Shown here: one piece after another, positions 26,801-34,966 of the stretch
How the letters are laid out: every line of letters begins with the position of its first letter
How positions within the stretch are numbered: the stretch's first letter is position 1
From: Chitinophaga pendula
GTDB taxonomy: Bacteria; Bacteroidota; Bacteroidia; Chitinophagales; Chitinophagaceae
DNA length: 64,000 nucleotides
Direction: 5' to 3'
NCBI RefSeq assembly: GCF_020386615.1
Contig: NZ_CP077769.1
Location: forward strand, 1,798,001-1,862,000
Notes under the pieces: generated by a model
What the model was told of the DNA's origin: nothing
The model's database searches: none
What the model saw: the letters and a program-made list of their open reading frames with translations, nothing else
Made by a program: the position numbers and the translations under genes

Positions 26801-27042
26801 TAACCGTCAAAACGATTCAAGCCTTCCTTCGTCCCCAGCCATAGGAATCCCTTCTTGTCCTGCGCACTGCAGTTGATCGTATTATTAGAAAGCCCGTTCT
26901 CTACTTGGTAATGACGGAAATAGTAAGGCTGAGCCTGCAATAAATAAGTACATAACAATAACAGGAGTAATAAGAAGATGCTCCTTGTAGTGACACCGGG
27001 TCGGCGTAGATTCGTATGCAATACCTTGACGCTCAATAACAC
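23833..27042 (-). CDS. Sensor histidine kinase with Reg_prop beta-propeller and Y_Y_Y domain (HTCS sensor half)
   Basis: 1069 residues. After a signal or anchor segment come about a dozen Reg_prop repeats (GFLWLGTKEGLNRFDG, GTLWVGSQKGLYRYD and so on), forming two periplasmic propellers, then a Y_Y_Y domain (YRYMMEGLDKEWTTI), a transmembrane helix (WAYLLYTLLVLAICYLLV), HisKA with the phospho-acceptor H838 in NVAHEIRTPLTLIKG, and HATPase_c (NLLSNAVKYS, GTGIGLALARS). It ends after the ATPase domain, whereas typical HTCS proteins continue into receiver and AraC domains. Those are in the next gene. It is divergent from susC, with 190 bp between them, and presumably senses an oligosaccharide in the periplasm. 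Confidence 0.92.
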   Translation of the reverse strand: MLLSVKVLHTNLRRPGVTTRSIFLLLLLLLCTYLLQAQPYYFRHYQVENGLSNNTINCSAQDKKGFLWLGTKEGLNRFDGYRFKLFTLEDTATHALTRDLIYCLFVDPKGTLWVGSQKGLYRYDEGKERLVKFIEGLPEIKTITMDRSGQLWFISDVTVCRYNFEGNRVTVFPARRFFAATTLCMSADGDMWFASLDGRIHRYDSSRGRFDPYSIFDHSPPITSCWVNRMLPSGPHSLFIGTFCQGVKEFDTQTGRYTDVLTYNPEKTTIFVHDIIRYSEREFWFATESGIFILDNERREFQHLRKQAMDPYSISDNAVYTLCKDLEGGVWAGTFFGGVNYYARPYTPFRKYYPNYQSNAISGNAVREICEDRYGQLWIGTEDAGLNRLDPATGHITQFKPTGSASSVAYYNIHGLLADGDDLWIGTHEHGLDVMDIRTGKVKRHYVAGDRPGQLHNNFVLCLLKSSDGQLFVGGGTTLYQYFAAGDRFEQCPEIPGGMIVSALLEDRQHTIWVTTFDHGVFYFNRRTGARGQFLNDPADPYSLPINTLNAICEDQRGDIWFATEGGGLCRLTPGSNRFIRYTTKEGLPSNYIFKVLEDDNHTLWLGTSKGLVHFNPDGNQVTVYTKANGLLNDQFNYSSGYKDRRGQLYFGSTKGMVSFHPDQFIPNNFHPPVYITGFQVDNKELTVRKDSQLLSKSIICTKEIVLPYDQSSFSLDFAALSYTSPEVTAYRYMMEGLDKEWTTIASNRKVYFTKLSPGDYTFRVQAAVNGFWPAEDRSLRIKILPPFWRTTWAYLLYTLLVLAICYLLVRNYHRRTQIKKEKEIYEAKIDFFTNVAHEIRTPLTLIKGPLENLLEHVPTTPDIEEDVLMMERNTNRLMALITQILDFRQTEIKGFRLDLAQVNINEILQGTFINFTPLAKKRSLQYEIELPAEPLYAAADEDALQKIISNLLSNAVKYSTGAVKVVLYPALSGTPHFVIECWSDGNQIPAEMAEKIFEPFFRLKETIRQKGTGIGLALARSLALLHKGELYLRTDAPEGWNVFVLTIPMEATGVRLSSPDVTSLYDHP

Positions 27043-27235
27043 ACTGGTTAATATCAGACCGGCTCATCTTCCCGGCCCCTGTAACATTTTGGAAAAATTA
27101 TGAAACACGTGGAATAATCCTTTCCCTCAACAAACCCTTACTTCGCATCATCATCTAAATGTAGGAATTAAAACTTGAAGATACTATGTAATCGATAACG
27201 TAACGTCCATTTTCCAACCAACAATCGCATAATGT

Positions 27236-30200
27236 ATGAAATCCACGTTTTGGCACTCATTTTTGGGTACGCTGTCTGCTGTCCTATGGCATAGCTGGCG
27301 AAACAGCAAACCCGCTTCCTTATGCTTCTCCCTACTGATCATCGCCAGCCTTTCCGCGTTTTCTCAGGATAATAGTAAGATCACTGTCACAGGCAGCGTA
27401 CGCGATAGCGCTGGCAAAGGTGTCGCAGAAGTCACCGTTCTCGAAAAAGGCACTAAAAATGCCACCCGCACCGACGCCGAAGGCACCTACACCCTCAAAG
27501 TCACCAGTGCTCAGTCCACATTACTGTTCTCCTCCATCGGCTACGTGCCCCAGGAAGTAACCGTCGGACAAAGATCCGTCATCCGGATACTCCTCATGGA
27601 AGACAAAAAAGACATCGGCGAAGTCGTAGTAGTAGGCTATGGCGCCCGTCGTAAAGAATCACTCACCGGTGCCATCTCGTCCGTCTCCGCAAAAGACCTG
27701 GGGCGCGTACACGGCGGCGCCACCGTCAGCGCTACCCTCGCAGGAAAAATGCCGGGCGTCACATTCCGTATGCCCGACGGCCGCCCCGGTGCCGGTGCTA
27801 ACATCCAGATCCGTAACCTCGGAGACCCCCTCTTCGTCATCGATGGTATCCAACAGGACGCAGGCCAGTTCAATAACCTCGCCCCCAACGACATCGAAAG
27901 CATCGCCGTCCTCAAAGATGCCTCCGCCGCCATCTATGGCGTCCGTGCCGCCAACGGCGTAGTCGTAGTCACCACCAAAAAAGGAAAACTGGGCAGCGCC
28001 AACCGCGTCAATATCGACGCCTACACCGGCATACAGAACTGGTCCCGATTTCCAAATGTCATCAATAACTCCTACGACTATATGCGCTACCGCGCAGAGG
28101 CAGAAATGAACGGACCGGGTCGTAGTACTACCATCACCCCGGCAGAACTGGAAAAATATAAAGCAGGCACCGAACGTGGCTACCAAAGCTTCAACTGGCG
28201 CGACTTTATCATCCAGCCCAATGCCCCACTCACCTCCGTCAACGTAAACGTTACCGGTGGCTCCGAGAAGATCAACTACTACCTCTCCGGTACAAGACTC
28301 GATCAAAACTCCGTGCTGGGCAGAGAATTCAAATTTGGCCGTACCAACATTCAGTCTAACGTTACCGCCCGCATCGGCGAACGTATCAAAGTAGGCGTAA
28401 ACATCAATGGCCGTATCGAAACAAAAGAAAATCCGGGTGTACCAGGCACCGACGACTACTGGCTCGCCAGGTTCGCCGTTATGCGTAACACACCACTCGA
28501 ACGACCCTACGCAAACGACAACCCAAACTATCTCAACGATATCAAACATAACGAGACCAACTGGGCATACCTGAACTACAAAAATGCAGGCCGTTTCAAA
28601 AGCGACTGGCGCGTACTACAGTCCAACTTTACCGCAGAATACCAGGTGCCGGGTATCACCGGCCTCACCATCAGCGGCGTATATTCCTATTACCTCGCCG
28701 ACCTGATGTTTAACAATCACGAATACACTTACAACACTTACACTTACAACCCGGATGATGACTCCTACAAAGTGACAGGGGGTAGTACAAACCCCTGGCG
28801 CGAAAGAGAACAGGTTAAACAGATCAACATCACCACACAATGGCAGCTGAACTACAACCGTACCTTCGGCAGCCATACTATCGGCGCTACCTTCGTGGCC
28901 GAACGTATAAAAAACCAACGCCAGCGCAACTGGATACACTCCGTACCCAGCGCCAACGTACTCTCTTTGATATACTTCAATACCGCAGATAGCTACGACG
29001 ACAGCGACGACATAGAAGCCAGGATCGGATATATAGGCCGCTTTACCTACAGCTTCGCAGATAAATATTTCTTCGAAGTATCCGCACGCCGCGATGCATC
29101 CTATCTCTTCGCACCCGACAAAAGAGTCGGTTACTTCCCCGCAGCATCCGCCGGATGGCGCCTCACCGAAGAAAAATGGCTACGCAATATCATCGGTCAT
29201 AAAAGCATATTGTCCGATCTCAAACTGAGAGCTTCCTACGGCGTACTGGGCGATGATGGCAGACAACTTGACCTGCCAGCCTACGCCTACCGCGAAGGAT
29301 ACAGCTACAACCAGGGCGTCGCCATTCTCGATGGTAAAGCCATCGTAGGCTCAAGAGATAGAGGCGTACCCATCACCAACATATCCTGGCTCCGCAGCAA
29401 AATGTTCGATGTAGGGATCGACTTTAGTATGTTCAATGGAAGATTAAGCGGTACCGTAGACTACTTCTATCGCAAACGTACCGGCCTCAGAGGGCGCAAG
29501 TTGGATGTACTCGTACCCATCGAAATAGGGTATAACCTGCCCGATGAAAACATCAACAGCGATGCCCAGTATGGACAGGAAATCGCTTTGCAATACAATG
29601 GCGAAGCAGGAAAACTACGCTACCACCTGGGGGGGAACTTCAGCTATTCCCGTTCCAAATTCCTCTCCTCCTACAGCCCCCGCTTCTTCAACTCCTGGGA
29701 CCAGTACCGCAACTCCCGCGAAAACAGATTGGATAATATCACCTGGGGATACGAAGTGATTGGCCAGTTCACCTCCCAAGATCAGATCAATAACTATCCT
29801 GTAAATATTGATGGAGAAGGCAATAAAACACTCCTGCCGGGAGACCTGATCTATAAAGACATGAACGGCGATGGTAAGATTGATGGCTACGACGAACGGC
29901 CCATCGGCTACGGTGTAGGTAAACAGCCTAATATCAACTTCGGCTTTTCCTTCGGCCTGTCCTATAGCAACTTCGACTTCACCGCTGACTTCTCCGGCGC
30001 ATCCGGATACACTTGGTTCCAGAACTACGAAACGCGTTGGGCATTCCAGAATGATGGTAACCTCAACACTATCTTCGAAGACCGCTGGCACCGCCAGGAT
30101 CTGTACGATCTCAACAGCCCCTGGGTCCCTGGTAAATATCCGGCCAACAGGTTCAACCAGAGCAAGCATAGCAACTATACCCGCAACTCCACCTTCTGGG

Positions 30201-30433
30201 CACACAACGTAACATACCTGCGTGCCCGTACCCTGGAGCTGGGATACACCTTGCCCGAAAAACTAAGGAAACGCCTCCGTATGCAAGCCGCCCGTTTCTA
30301 TATCAACGCGTATAACTTGTTCTCCTTCGACAACCTCAAACCATACAGCATCGACCCGGAAGTAAATGACGAAAATGGTTTGCAGTTCCCGCAGAACAAA
30401 GTGTTCAACGTAGGTATTCATCTCTCATTATAA
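27236..30433 (+). CDS. SusC/RagA-family TonB-dependent receptor (PUL)
   Basis: 1065 residues with a long N-terminal leader and a signal segment (SLLIIASLSAFSQ). Then follow a CarboxypepD_reg-like domain (TGSVRDSAGKGVAEVTV), the SusC box VVVVGYGARRKESLTGAISSV, a plug (ILKDASAAIYGVRAANGVVVV) and a barrel ending NKVFNVGIHLSL. No STN domain is present, in keeping with control by the adjacent two-component system rather than an anti-sigma factor. susD begins 3 bp after its stop. It imports the oligosaccharide released by the surface enzymes. Confidence 0.93.
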   Translation: MKSTFWHSFLGTLSAVLWHSWRNSKPASLCFSLLIIASLSAFSQDNSKITVTGSVRDSAGKGVAEVTVLEKGTKNATRTDAEGTYTLKVTSAQSTLLFSSIGYVPQEVTVGQRSVIRILLMEDKKDIGEVVVVGYGARRKESLTGAISSVSAKDLGRVHGGATVSATLAGKMPGVTFRMPDGRPGAGANIQIRNLGDPLFVIDGIQQDAGQFNNLAPNDIESIAVLKDASAAIYGVRAANGVVVVTTKKGKLGSANRVNIDAYTGIQNWSRFPNVINNSYDYMRYRAEAEMNGPGRSTTITPAELEKYKAGTERGYQSFNWRDFIIQPNAPLTSVNVNVTGGSEKINYYLSGTRLDQNSVLGREFKFGRTNIQSNVTARIGERIKVGVNINGRIETKENPGVPGTDDYWLARFAVMRNTPLERPYANDNPNYLNDIKHNETNWAYLNYKNAGRFKSDWRVLQSNFTAEYQVPGITGLTISGVYSYYLADLMFNNHEYTYNTYTYNPDDDSYKVTGGSTNPWREREQVKQINITTQWQLNYNRTFGSHTIGATFVAERIKNQRQRNWIHSVPSANVLSLIYFNTADSYDDSDDIEARIGYIGRFTYSFADKYFFEVSARRDASYLFAPDKRVGYFPAASAGWRLTEEKWLRNIIGHKSILSDLKLRASYGVLGDDGRQLDLPAYAYREGYSYNQGVAILDGKAIVGSRDRGVPITNISWLRSKMFDVGIDFSMFNGRLSGTVDYFYRKRTGLRGRKLDVLVPIEIGYNLPDENINSDAQYGQEIALQYNGEAGKLRYHLGGNFSYSRSKFLSSYSPRFFNSWDQYRNSRENRLDNITWGYEVIGQFTSQDQINNYPVNIDGEGNKTLLPGDLIYKDMNGDGKIDGYDERPIGYGVGKQPNINFGFSFGLSYSNFDFTADFSGASGYTWFQNYETRWAFQNDGNLNTIFEDRWHRQDLYDLNSPWVPGKYPANRFNQSKHSNYTRNSTFWAHNVTYLRARTLELGYTLPEKLRKRLRMQAARFYINAYNLFSFDNLKPYSIDPEVNDENGLQFPQNKVFNVGIHLSL

Positions 30434-30436
30434 ATC

Positions 30437-32329
30437 ATGACGATGAAAAAGTTATTATCACTCATATGCATAGGGCTGATCACCGCCACCGCCTGCAACG
30501 ACAGGGCTTTCCTGGATGTGCAGCCCCGATCTATACTCGACAACGACCAGGCATTCTCAGAACCTAACCAGGTACTTTCCATACTGGCCGATCTGTACAA
30601 CAGACAACTGGATATCTCTACCTTGAAAGATTGGGTCACTTTCGCCGACTTCAGCGAAAGTTTCCCTTCCGAAAATGGCCGTGTAGAGATCGTACAACGC
30701 AATAGCTGGGGCTTCGGCGCCTGGGGCACCTGGGACTATGGCTATGTACGCGACCTCAATCTGTTCATAGAAAGAGCCACCGCCGCCAAAGCACTCACCG
30801 ATGTCCAGAAAACGCGCTTCCTGGCAGAAGCCCGCTTCCTCCGGGCAGCTTATTACTTCGAAATGGCCAAACGCATGGGCGGCGTCCCCCTCATCTTACA
30901 GTCACTCGTATACGAACTGGGCAGCGATCCGGGTAAACTGCAATACCCGCGCTCCAAAGAAGCCGAGATATATGACTTCGTGATCAAAGAAGCAGAAGCG
31001 ATCAAAAACGACCTGCCCGCCGATGTCAACCAGAAAAGCAGGGCGACAAAAGCAGCCGCCCTGGCCATGGAAGCCAGAGCAGCACTATATGCCGGCTCCA
31101 TTGCCAGATATGGCGTCAATACCCCGCAAGTAAGCCTTCCGGGCGAAGAAGTAGGCATACCCGCCGCCAAAGCCAATGGATATTACACCCAGGCACTCAC
31201 CGCCGCCAGGGAAATCATCAACGGCAACGCAGGCAGCTACGCCCTCTACATGAAGAAAAATGAGTTGTCAGAAAACTTCGCCAACATATTCATTGACAAA
31301 GCCAATAACCCGGAATCCATCTTCGTCGAAGACTTCAAATTGAAAAGTGGTAAAGTACACAACTTCACCGTTGTCAACCAGCCCCGTTACGGCGCAGAAG
31401 AAGAGGAGGGAGGTCGCATCAACCCTTCACTCAACCTCCTGCTGGCTTTTGAAAAACTGGATAATACCTTCGCTCCCCTGTCCATCACCGATGGCGGCGG
31501 ACAACCAGTCTTCTACAATCAACAGATCGATATCTTCGCCGGCCGCGATGCCCGCCTTGCAGGTACCATCATGCTGCCAGGTAGCATATTCCGCGAAAGA
31601 GCAGTAGACATCTGGGCCGGATACCAACTGGCAGATGGTAGCATACTCACCGGCGACGACAGAGGCGCACAGAAAAAACTCCCGGGTACCAATACCAACG
31701 TACAAGTCGTTGGCTTCGATGGCCCTGTGCCAGGAAAAGAATTCACCGCCCAAACCGGCTTCTACCTGCGTAAATACCTTGATCCCGCCCCGGGCGCCGG
31801 ATCAAGAGGTACTAACAGCGAACTGCCGTTCATCCGCTATCGCTATGCTGAAGTACTGCTCAATGCCGCAGAAGCAGCATTCGAACTGGGACAAAAAGAC
31901 GTAGCCGCCAGCTATATGAACCAGGTACGCGCCAGAGCCGGTCTCATCAACCCACTCAACGCCGCCGATATCACTTTCGATCGCATCGTTCACGAACGCC
32001 GCGTAGAACTGGCCTTCGAAGGACATATCTTCTACGATATGAAACGCTGGCGCCTCGCTCACATCGTCTGGGATGGTAATAAACTAAGCACCTCCGACCT
32101 GTTGACCAACTTGGGAAAAGCCGCCAAACGCAGCACACAACCATATGGCCTCTGGGCATACAAACTGTATAACCCGGCCAGCCCCAACAATGGCAAATGG
32201 CTCTATAAGATCGTTCTGCCACAGGCAGTAACAGGCGCCAACCGATTCCAGCTGGGCAACTACTACTCCTTCATCGATGACAACATCAGGGCTAATAACC
32301 CTAAGATCGTACGCCAACCTAACCAATAA
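30437..32329 (+). CDS. SusD/RagB-family glycan-binding lipoprotein (PUL)
   Basis: 630 residues. The lipobox ITATAC gives Cys20, followed by NDRAFLDVQPRS. SusD motifs include ARFLRAAYYFEMAKRMGGVPL in the N-terminal half and VNQVRARAGL-like (MNQVRARAGLINPLN) plus ERRVELAFEGHIFYDMKRW in the C-terminal half. It forms the lid of the SusC transporter encoded 3 bp upstream. It is longer than the SusD at 11927, which suggests a different and probably larger ligand. Confidence 0.93.
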   Translation: MTMKKLLSLICIGLITATACNDRAFLDVQPRSILDNDQAFSEPNQVLSILADLYNRQLDISTLKDWVTFADFSESFPSENGRVEIVQRNSWGFGAWGTWDYGYVRDLNLFIERATAAKALTDVQKTRFLAEARFLRAAYYFEMAKRMGGVPLILQSLVYELGSDPGKLQYPRSKEAEIYDFVIKEAEAIKNDLPADVNQKSRATKAAALAMEARAALYAGSIARYGVNTPQVSLPGEEVGIPAAKANGYYTQALTAAREIINGNAGSYALYMKKNELSENFANIFIDKANNPESIFVEDFKLKSGKVHNFTVVNQPRYGAEEEEGGRINPSLNLLLAFEKLDNTFAPLSITDGGGQPVFYNQQIDIFAGRDARLAGTIMLPGSIFRERAVDIWAGYQLADGSILTGDDRGAQKKLPGTNTNVQVVGFDGPVPGKEFTAQTGFYLRKYLDPAPGAGSRGTNSELPFIRYRYAEVLLNAAEAAFELGQKDVAASYMNQVRARAGLINPLNAADITFDRIVHERRVELAFEGHIFYDMKRWRLAHIVWDGNKLSTSDLLTNLGKAAKRSTQPYGLWAYKLYNPASPNNGKWLYKIVLPQAVTGANRFQLGNYYSFIDDNIRANNPKIVRQPNQ

Positions 32330-32340
32330 AAAAGTAACCG

Positions 32341-33048
32341 ATGATGAAACAACAATATATCTGGTCATTCCTCCTGATAGTGTTAACTTCCATTACGGCG
32401 TGTAAAAAAGACAATTATTCACCGCCCTCTTCCAAACTGACCGGCAGGATCGTGTACCAGGGCACCGCTATAGACGTAGAATATGGACAGGTACCGTTTC
32501 AATTGTATCAATACGGCTTTGGTAAAACAGGCGCTATGGAAAGTACTTTCGCCCCCGATGGCTCCTTCTCCGCATCACTGTTTGATGGAACCTACAAATT
32601 TATCATACCCAACGGACAAGGACCCTTCCAATGGAAACAAACACCCAGCGGCGCACCAGACTCCGTCACCATACAGGTACAGGGCAATAAAACCATCGAT
32701 ATAGATGTAACACCCTACTTCATGATCAGATCGCCACAATTCACCACTGGTAATGCACAAGTCAATACAACGTTTAAAATAGAACAGATCATCACCGGCG
32801 CCGCCGCCAGAGAAGTAGAACAGGTAAGCCTCTATATCAATAAGACCGTATTCGTGTCCGGCGTCGACAACATCGCCAAATCAGAAGTCGATGGAAAAGA
32901 TATCGCCAATAGGAACAACGTCAAACTATCCGTAAACATACCGGCACTCGTACCGGCACAGAACTATATATTCGCCCGCATCGGGCTTAAAATAGTGGGA
33001 GTGGAGGACAGGATCTTCTCCCCGGTGATGAAACTGTCGCTTCAATAG
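32341..33048 (+). CDS. DUF3823 lipoprotein (SusE/F-like surface protein of the PUL)
   Basis: 235 residues with the lipobox SITAC (Cys21). The mature part begins LTGRIVYQGTAIDVEYGQVPFQLYQ and contains STFAPDGSFSASLFDGTYKF, the beta-sandwich pattern of the DUF3823 family found directly after SusD in many PULs. It is probably surface-exposed and glycan-binding. It lies 11 bp after susD. Its last codons and stop form the left side and loop of a terminator hairpin. Confidence 0.85.
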   Translation: MMKQQYIWSFLLIVLTSITACKKDNYSPPSSKLTGRIVYQGTAIDVEYGQVPFQLYQYGFGKTGAMESTFAPDGSFSASLFDGTYKFIIPNGQGPFQWKQTPSGAPDSVTIQVQGNKTIDIDVTPYFMIRSPQFTTGNAQVNTTFKIEQIITGAAAREVEQVSLYINKTVFVSGVDNIAKSEVDGKDIANRNNVKLSVNIPALVPAQNYIFARIGLKIVGVEDRIFSPVMKLSLQ

Positions 33049-33061
33049 CGACAGTTTCATC
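33027..33061 (+). terminator. Hairpin overlapping the DUF3823 stop codon inside the PUL operon
   Basis: A perfect 15-bp stem (33027-33041 with 33047-33061) around a 5-base loop is followed by a T-rich ACTCTTTTA. The TAG stop (33046-33048) lies at the loop and start of the right arm, so the last coding bases form the left arm. The GH2 gene begins 38 bp later. Confidence 0.75.
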
Positions 33062-33098
33062 ACTCTTTTATTACAGGTAAATCTAATAATCTCGGATA

Positions 33099-34946
33099 AT
33101 GAACAGGAAGCCATTGATCATCACGACAGCGCTGGCATTGCTCACAACAGCCGCCATCGCGCAGACAGGCACAAACACACGCATCGGCACCACCTGGGGC
33201 GCCCAGCTGGACAAAGAACACCCATTGCCGGACTACCCTCGTCCGCAACTGGTCCGCAACGACTGGGTCAACCTCAACGGTACCTGGCAGTATAAGATCA
33301 CACCCAAAGAATCCACTACCGCTCCGGATACATACTCCGGTAACATCGTGGTGCCCTTCGCGGTAGAATCGGCTTTGTCAGGAGTAAGCACCACCGTCGG
33401 AAAAGATAGCGTATTATGGTACCACCGTACCGTATCTGTACCTGCCGCCTGGCGTAAAGGAAAAGTATTACTGCACTTCGGCGCAGTAGACTGGCGCTGC
33501 GAAGTATGGGTAAATGGACAACCTGCCGGCTCCCACGAAGGAGGATATGATCCTTTCAGCTTCGATGTCACGGCAGCCCTCAAAGGGAAAAATAAAGCCG
33601 ACATCGTCGTACGCGTATGGGATCCCAGCGATGATGGCCCGCAACCACGCGGCAAACAGGTCAAAAGCCCTAACGGCATCTGGTACACCCCCGTCACCGG
33701 TATCTGGCAAACCGTATGGTTAGAACCTGTACCCGAAGCCTATATCAGCGATACCCGCCAGACACCGGATATCAACAAAGGAACACTCACCGTACAAACC
33801 ACCGTCAACGCAGCACAACCAGGCGATGAACTCCTGATCACCGCTTCGAAAAATGGCCAGCAGATCGCAGAACAACGCGTAGCACCCAACGCCACCGCCG
33901 TACTCAACATACCACAGCCCGAACTGTGGTCTCCCGAACATCCGTTCCTCTACGACCTGAAAACAACCTTACTGCGTAAAGGCAAAAAAATAGACCAGAT
34001 AGCCGGATACTTCGCCATGCGCAAAATATCCATGGGCAAAGATCAACAGGGCATACAACGTATGCTCCTCAACGATAAATTCGTATTTCAGTATGGTCCG
34101 CTGGACCAGGGTTGGTGGCCCGATGGCCTCTACACTGCGCCTTCAGACGCAGCACTCCTGTTTGATATAGAACAGACAAAAGCAATGGGCTTTAACATGA
34201 TCAGAAAACATGTTAAAACAGAACCAGCCCGCTGGTACTACCATTGTGATAAACTGGGGATGCTCGTATGGCAGGACATGCCCAGCGGTGACCTCGGTAA
34301 CCGCTGGGAACCCAACCCGGGCGTATATGGCCTCGCTTCCGATCAGCAGCGCTCCGCTGCCTCCGAACAAGCCTATCGCTCCGAGTGGAAAGAGATCATG
34401 CAAGACCTCTACAACTTCCCTTGCATCGTCGTATGGGTACCCTTCAACGAAGCATGGGGCCAATTCAAAACCCGCGAGATCACCGAATGGACCATGCAGC
34501 AAGATCCCTCCAGACTGGTCAACAGCGCCAGCGGTGGTAACTTCGAACCTGTCGGTCACATCGTGGACCTCCACCACTATCCCGATCCCTCCATGCCAGA
34601 TCCCGCCCTCTTCGGCGCCAACCGCATACTCGTTTTAGGCGAATTCGGCGGCCTCGGCCTCCCCGTACAAGGCCACACCTGGCAGGAAAAAGATAACTGG
34701 GGATACCAACGCTTCAAAACAAAAGAAGAACTGCTCCACAGATACAAAGAGCTGATAGATCGCATGCCTCACCTCATCCGGAAAGGCCTGTCCGCAGCCG
34801 TTTACACACAGACAACCGACGTAGAAGTCGAAATCAATGGTATCATGACCTACGATCGTAAAGAAATAAAAATGCCGGCACAAAGCCTGAAAACAATACA
34901 CTCTCCGCTGTACAATGCAAGCCTGGTAGAGATCACACCACAATAA
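33099..34946 (+). CDS. GH2-family glycoside hydrolase
   Basis: 615 residues with a signal peptide (ALLTTAAIAQ). GH2 domains in order: N-terminal sugar-binding jelly-roll (LNGTWQYKI, VPFAVESALSG, LHFGAVDWRCEVWVNG), Ig-like domain (about 210-300) and TIM barrel with the acid/base E451 in VPFNEAWGQF and the nucleophile E515 in LVLGEFGGLG. The family includes beta-galactosidases, glucuronidases, mannosidases and arabinosidases; the exact specificity cannot be read here. It lies downstream of the DUF3823 hairpin and 20 bp upstream of the DUF4965 gene. Confidence 0.88.
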   Translation: MNRKPLIITTALALLTTAAIAQTGTNTRIGTTWGAQLDKEHPLPDYPRPQLVRNDWVNLNGTWQYKITPKESTTAPDTYSGNIVVPFAVESALSGVSTTVGKDSVLWYHRTVSVPAAWRKGKVLLHFGAVDWRCEVWVNGQPAGSHEGGYDPFSFDVTAALKGKNKADIVVRVWDPSDDGPQPRGKQVKSPNGIWYTPVTGIWQTVWLEPVPEAYISDTRQTPDINKGTLTVQTTVNAAQPGDELLITASKNGQQIAEQRVAPNATAVLNIPQPELWSPEHPFLYDLKTTLLRKGKKIDQIAGYFAMRKISMGKDQQGIQRMLLNDKFVFQYGPLDQGWWPDGLYTAPSDAALLFDIEQTKAMGFNMIRKHVKTEPARWYYHCDKLGMLVWQDMPSGDLGNRWEPNPGVYGLASDQQRSAASEQAYRSEWKEIMQDLYNFPCIVVWVPFNEAWGQFKTREITEWTMQQDPSRLVNSASGGNFEPVGHIVDLHHYPDPSMPDPALFGANRILVLGEFGGLGLPVQGHTWQEKDNWGYQRFKTKEELLHRYKELIDRMPHLIRKGLSAAVYTQTTDVEVEINGIMTYDRKEIKMPAQSLKTIHSPLYNASLVEITPQ

Positions 34947-34966
34947 CCGCCTAAAAGAATATCGAT

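Noticed and set aside
27659-28549. Long minus-strand frame of 296 codons inside the susC gene
   Set aside because: It is the antisense of a certain SusC coding region. Its Val/Gly/Asp-rich composition is what results from the opposite strand of C-rich codons. The same applies to the long minus-strand frames in 35-45 kb.
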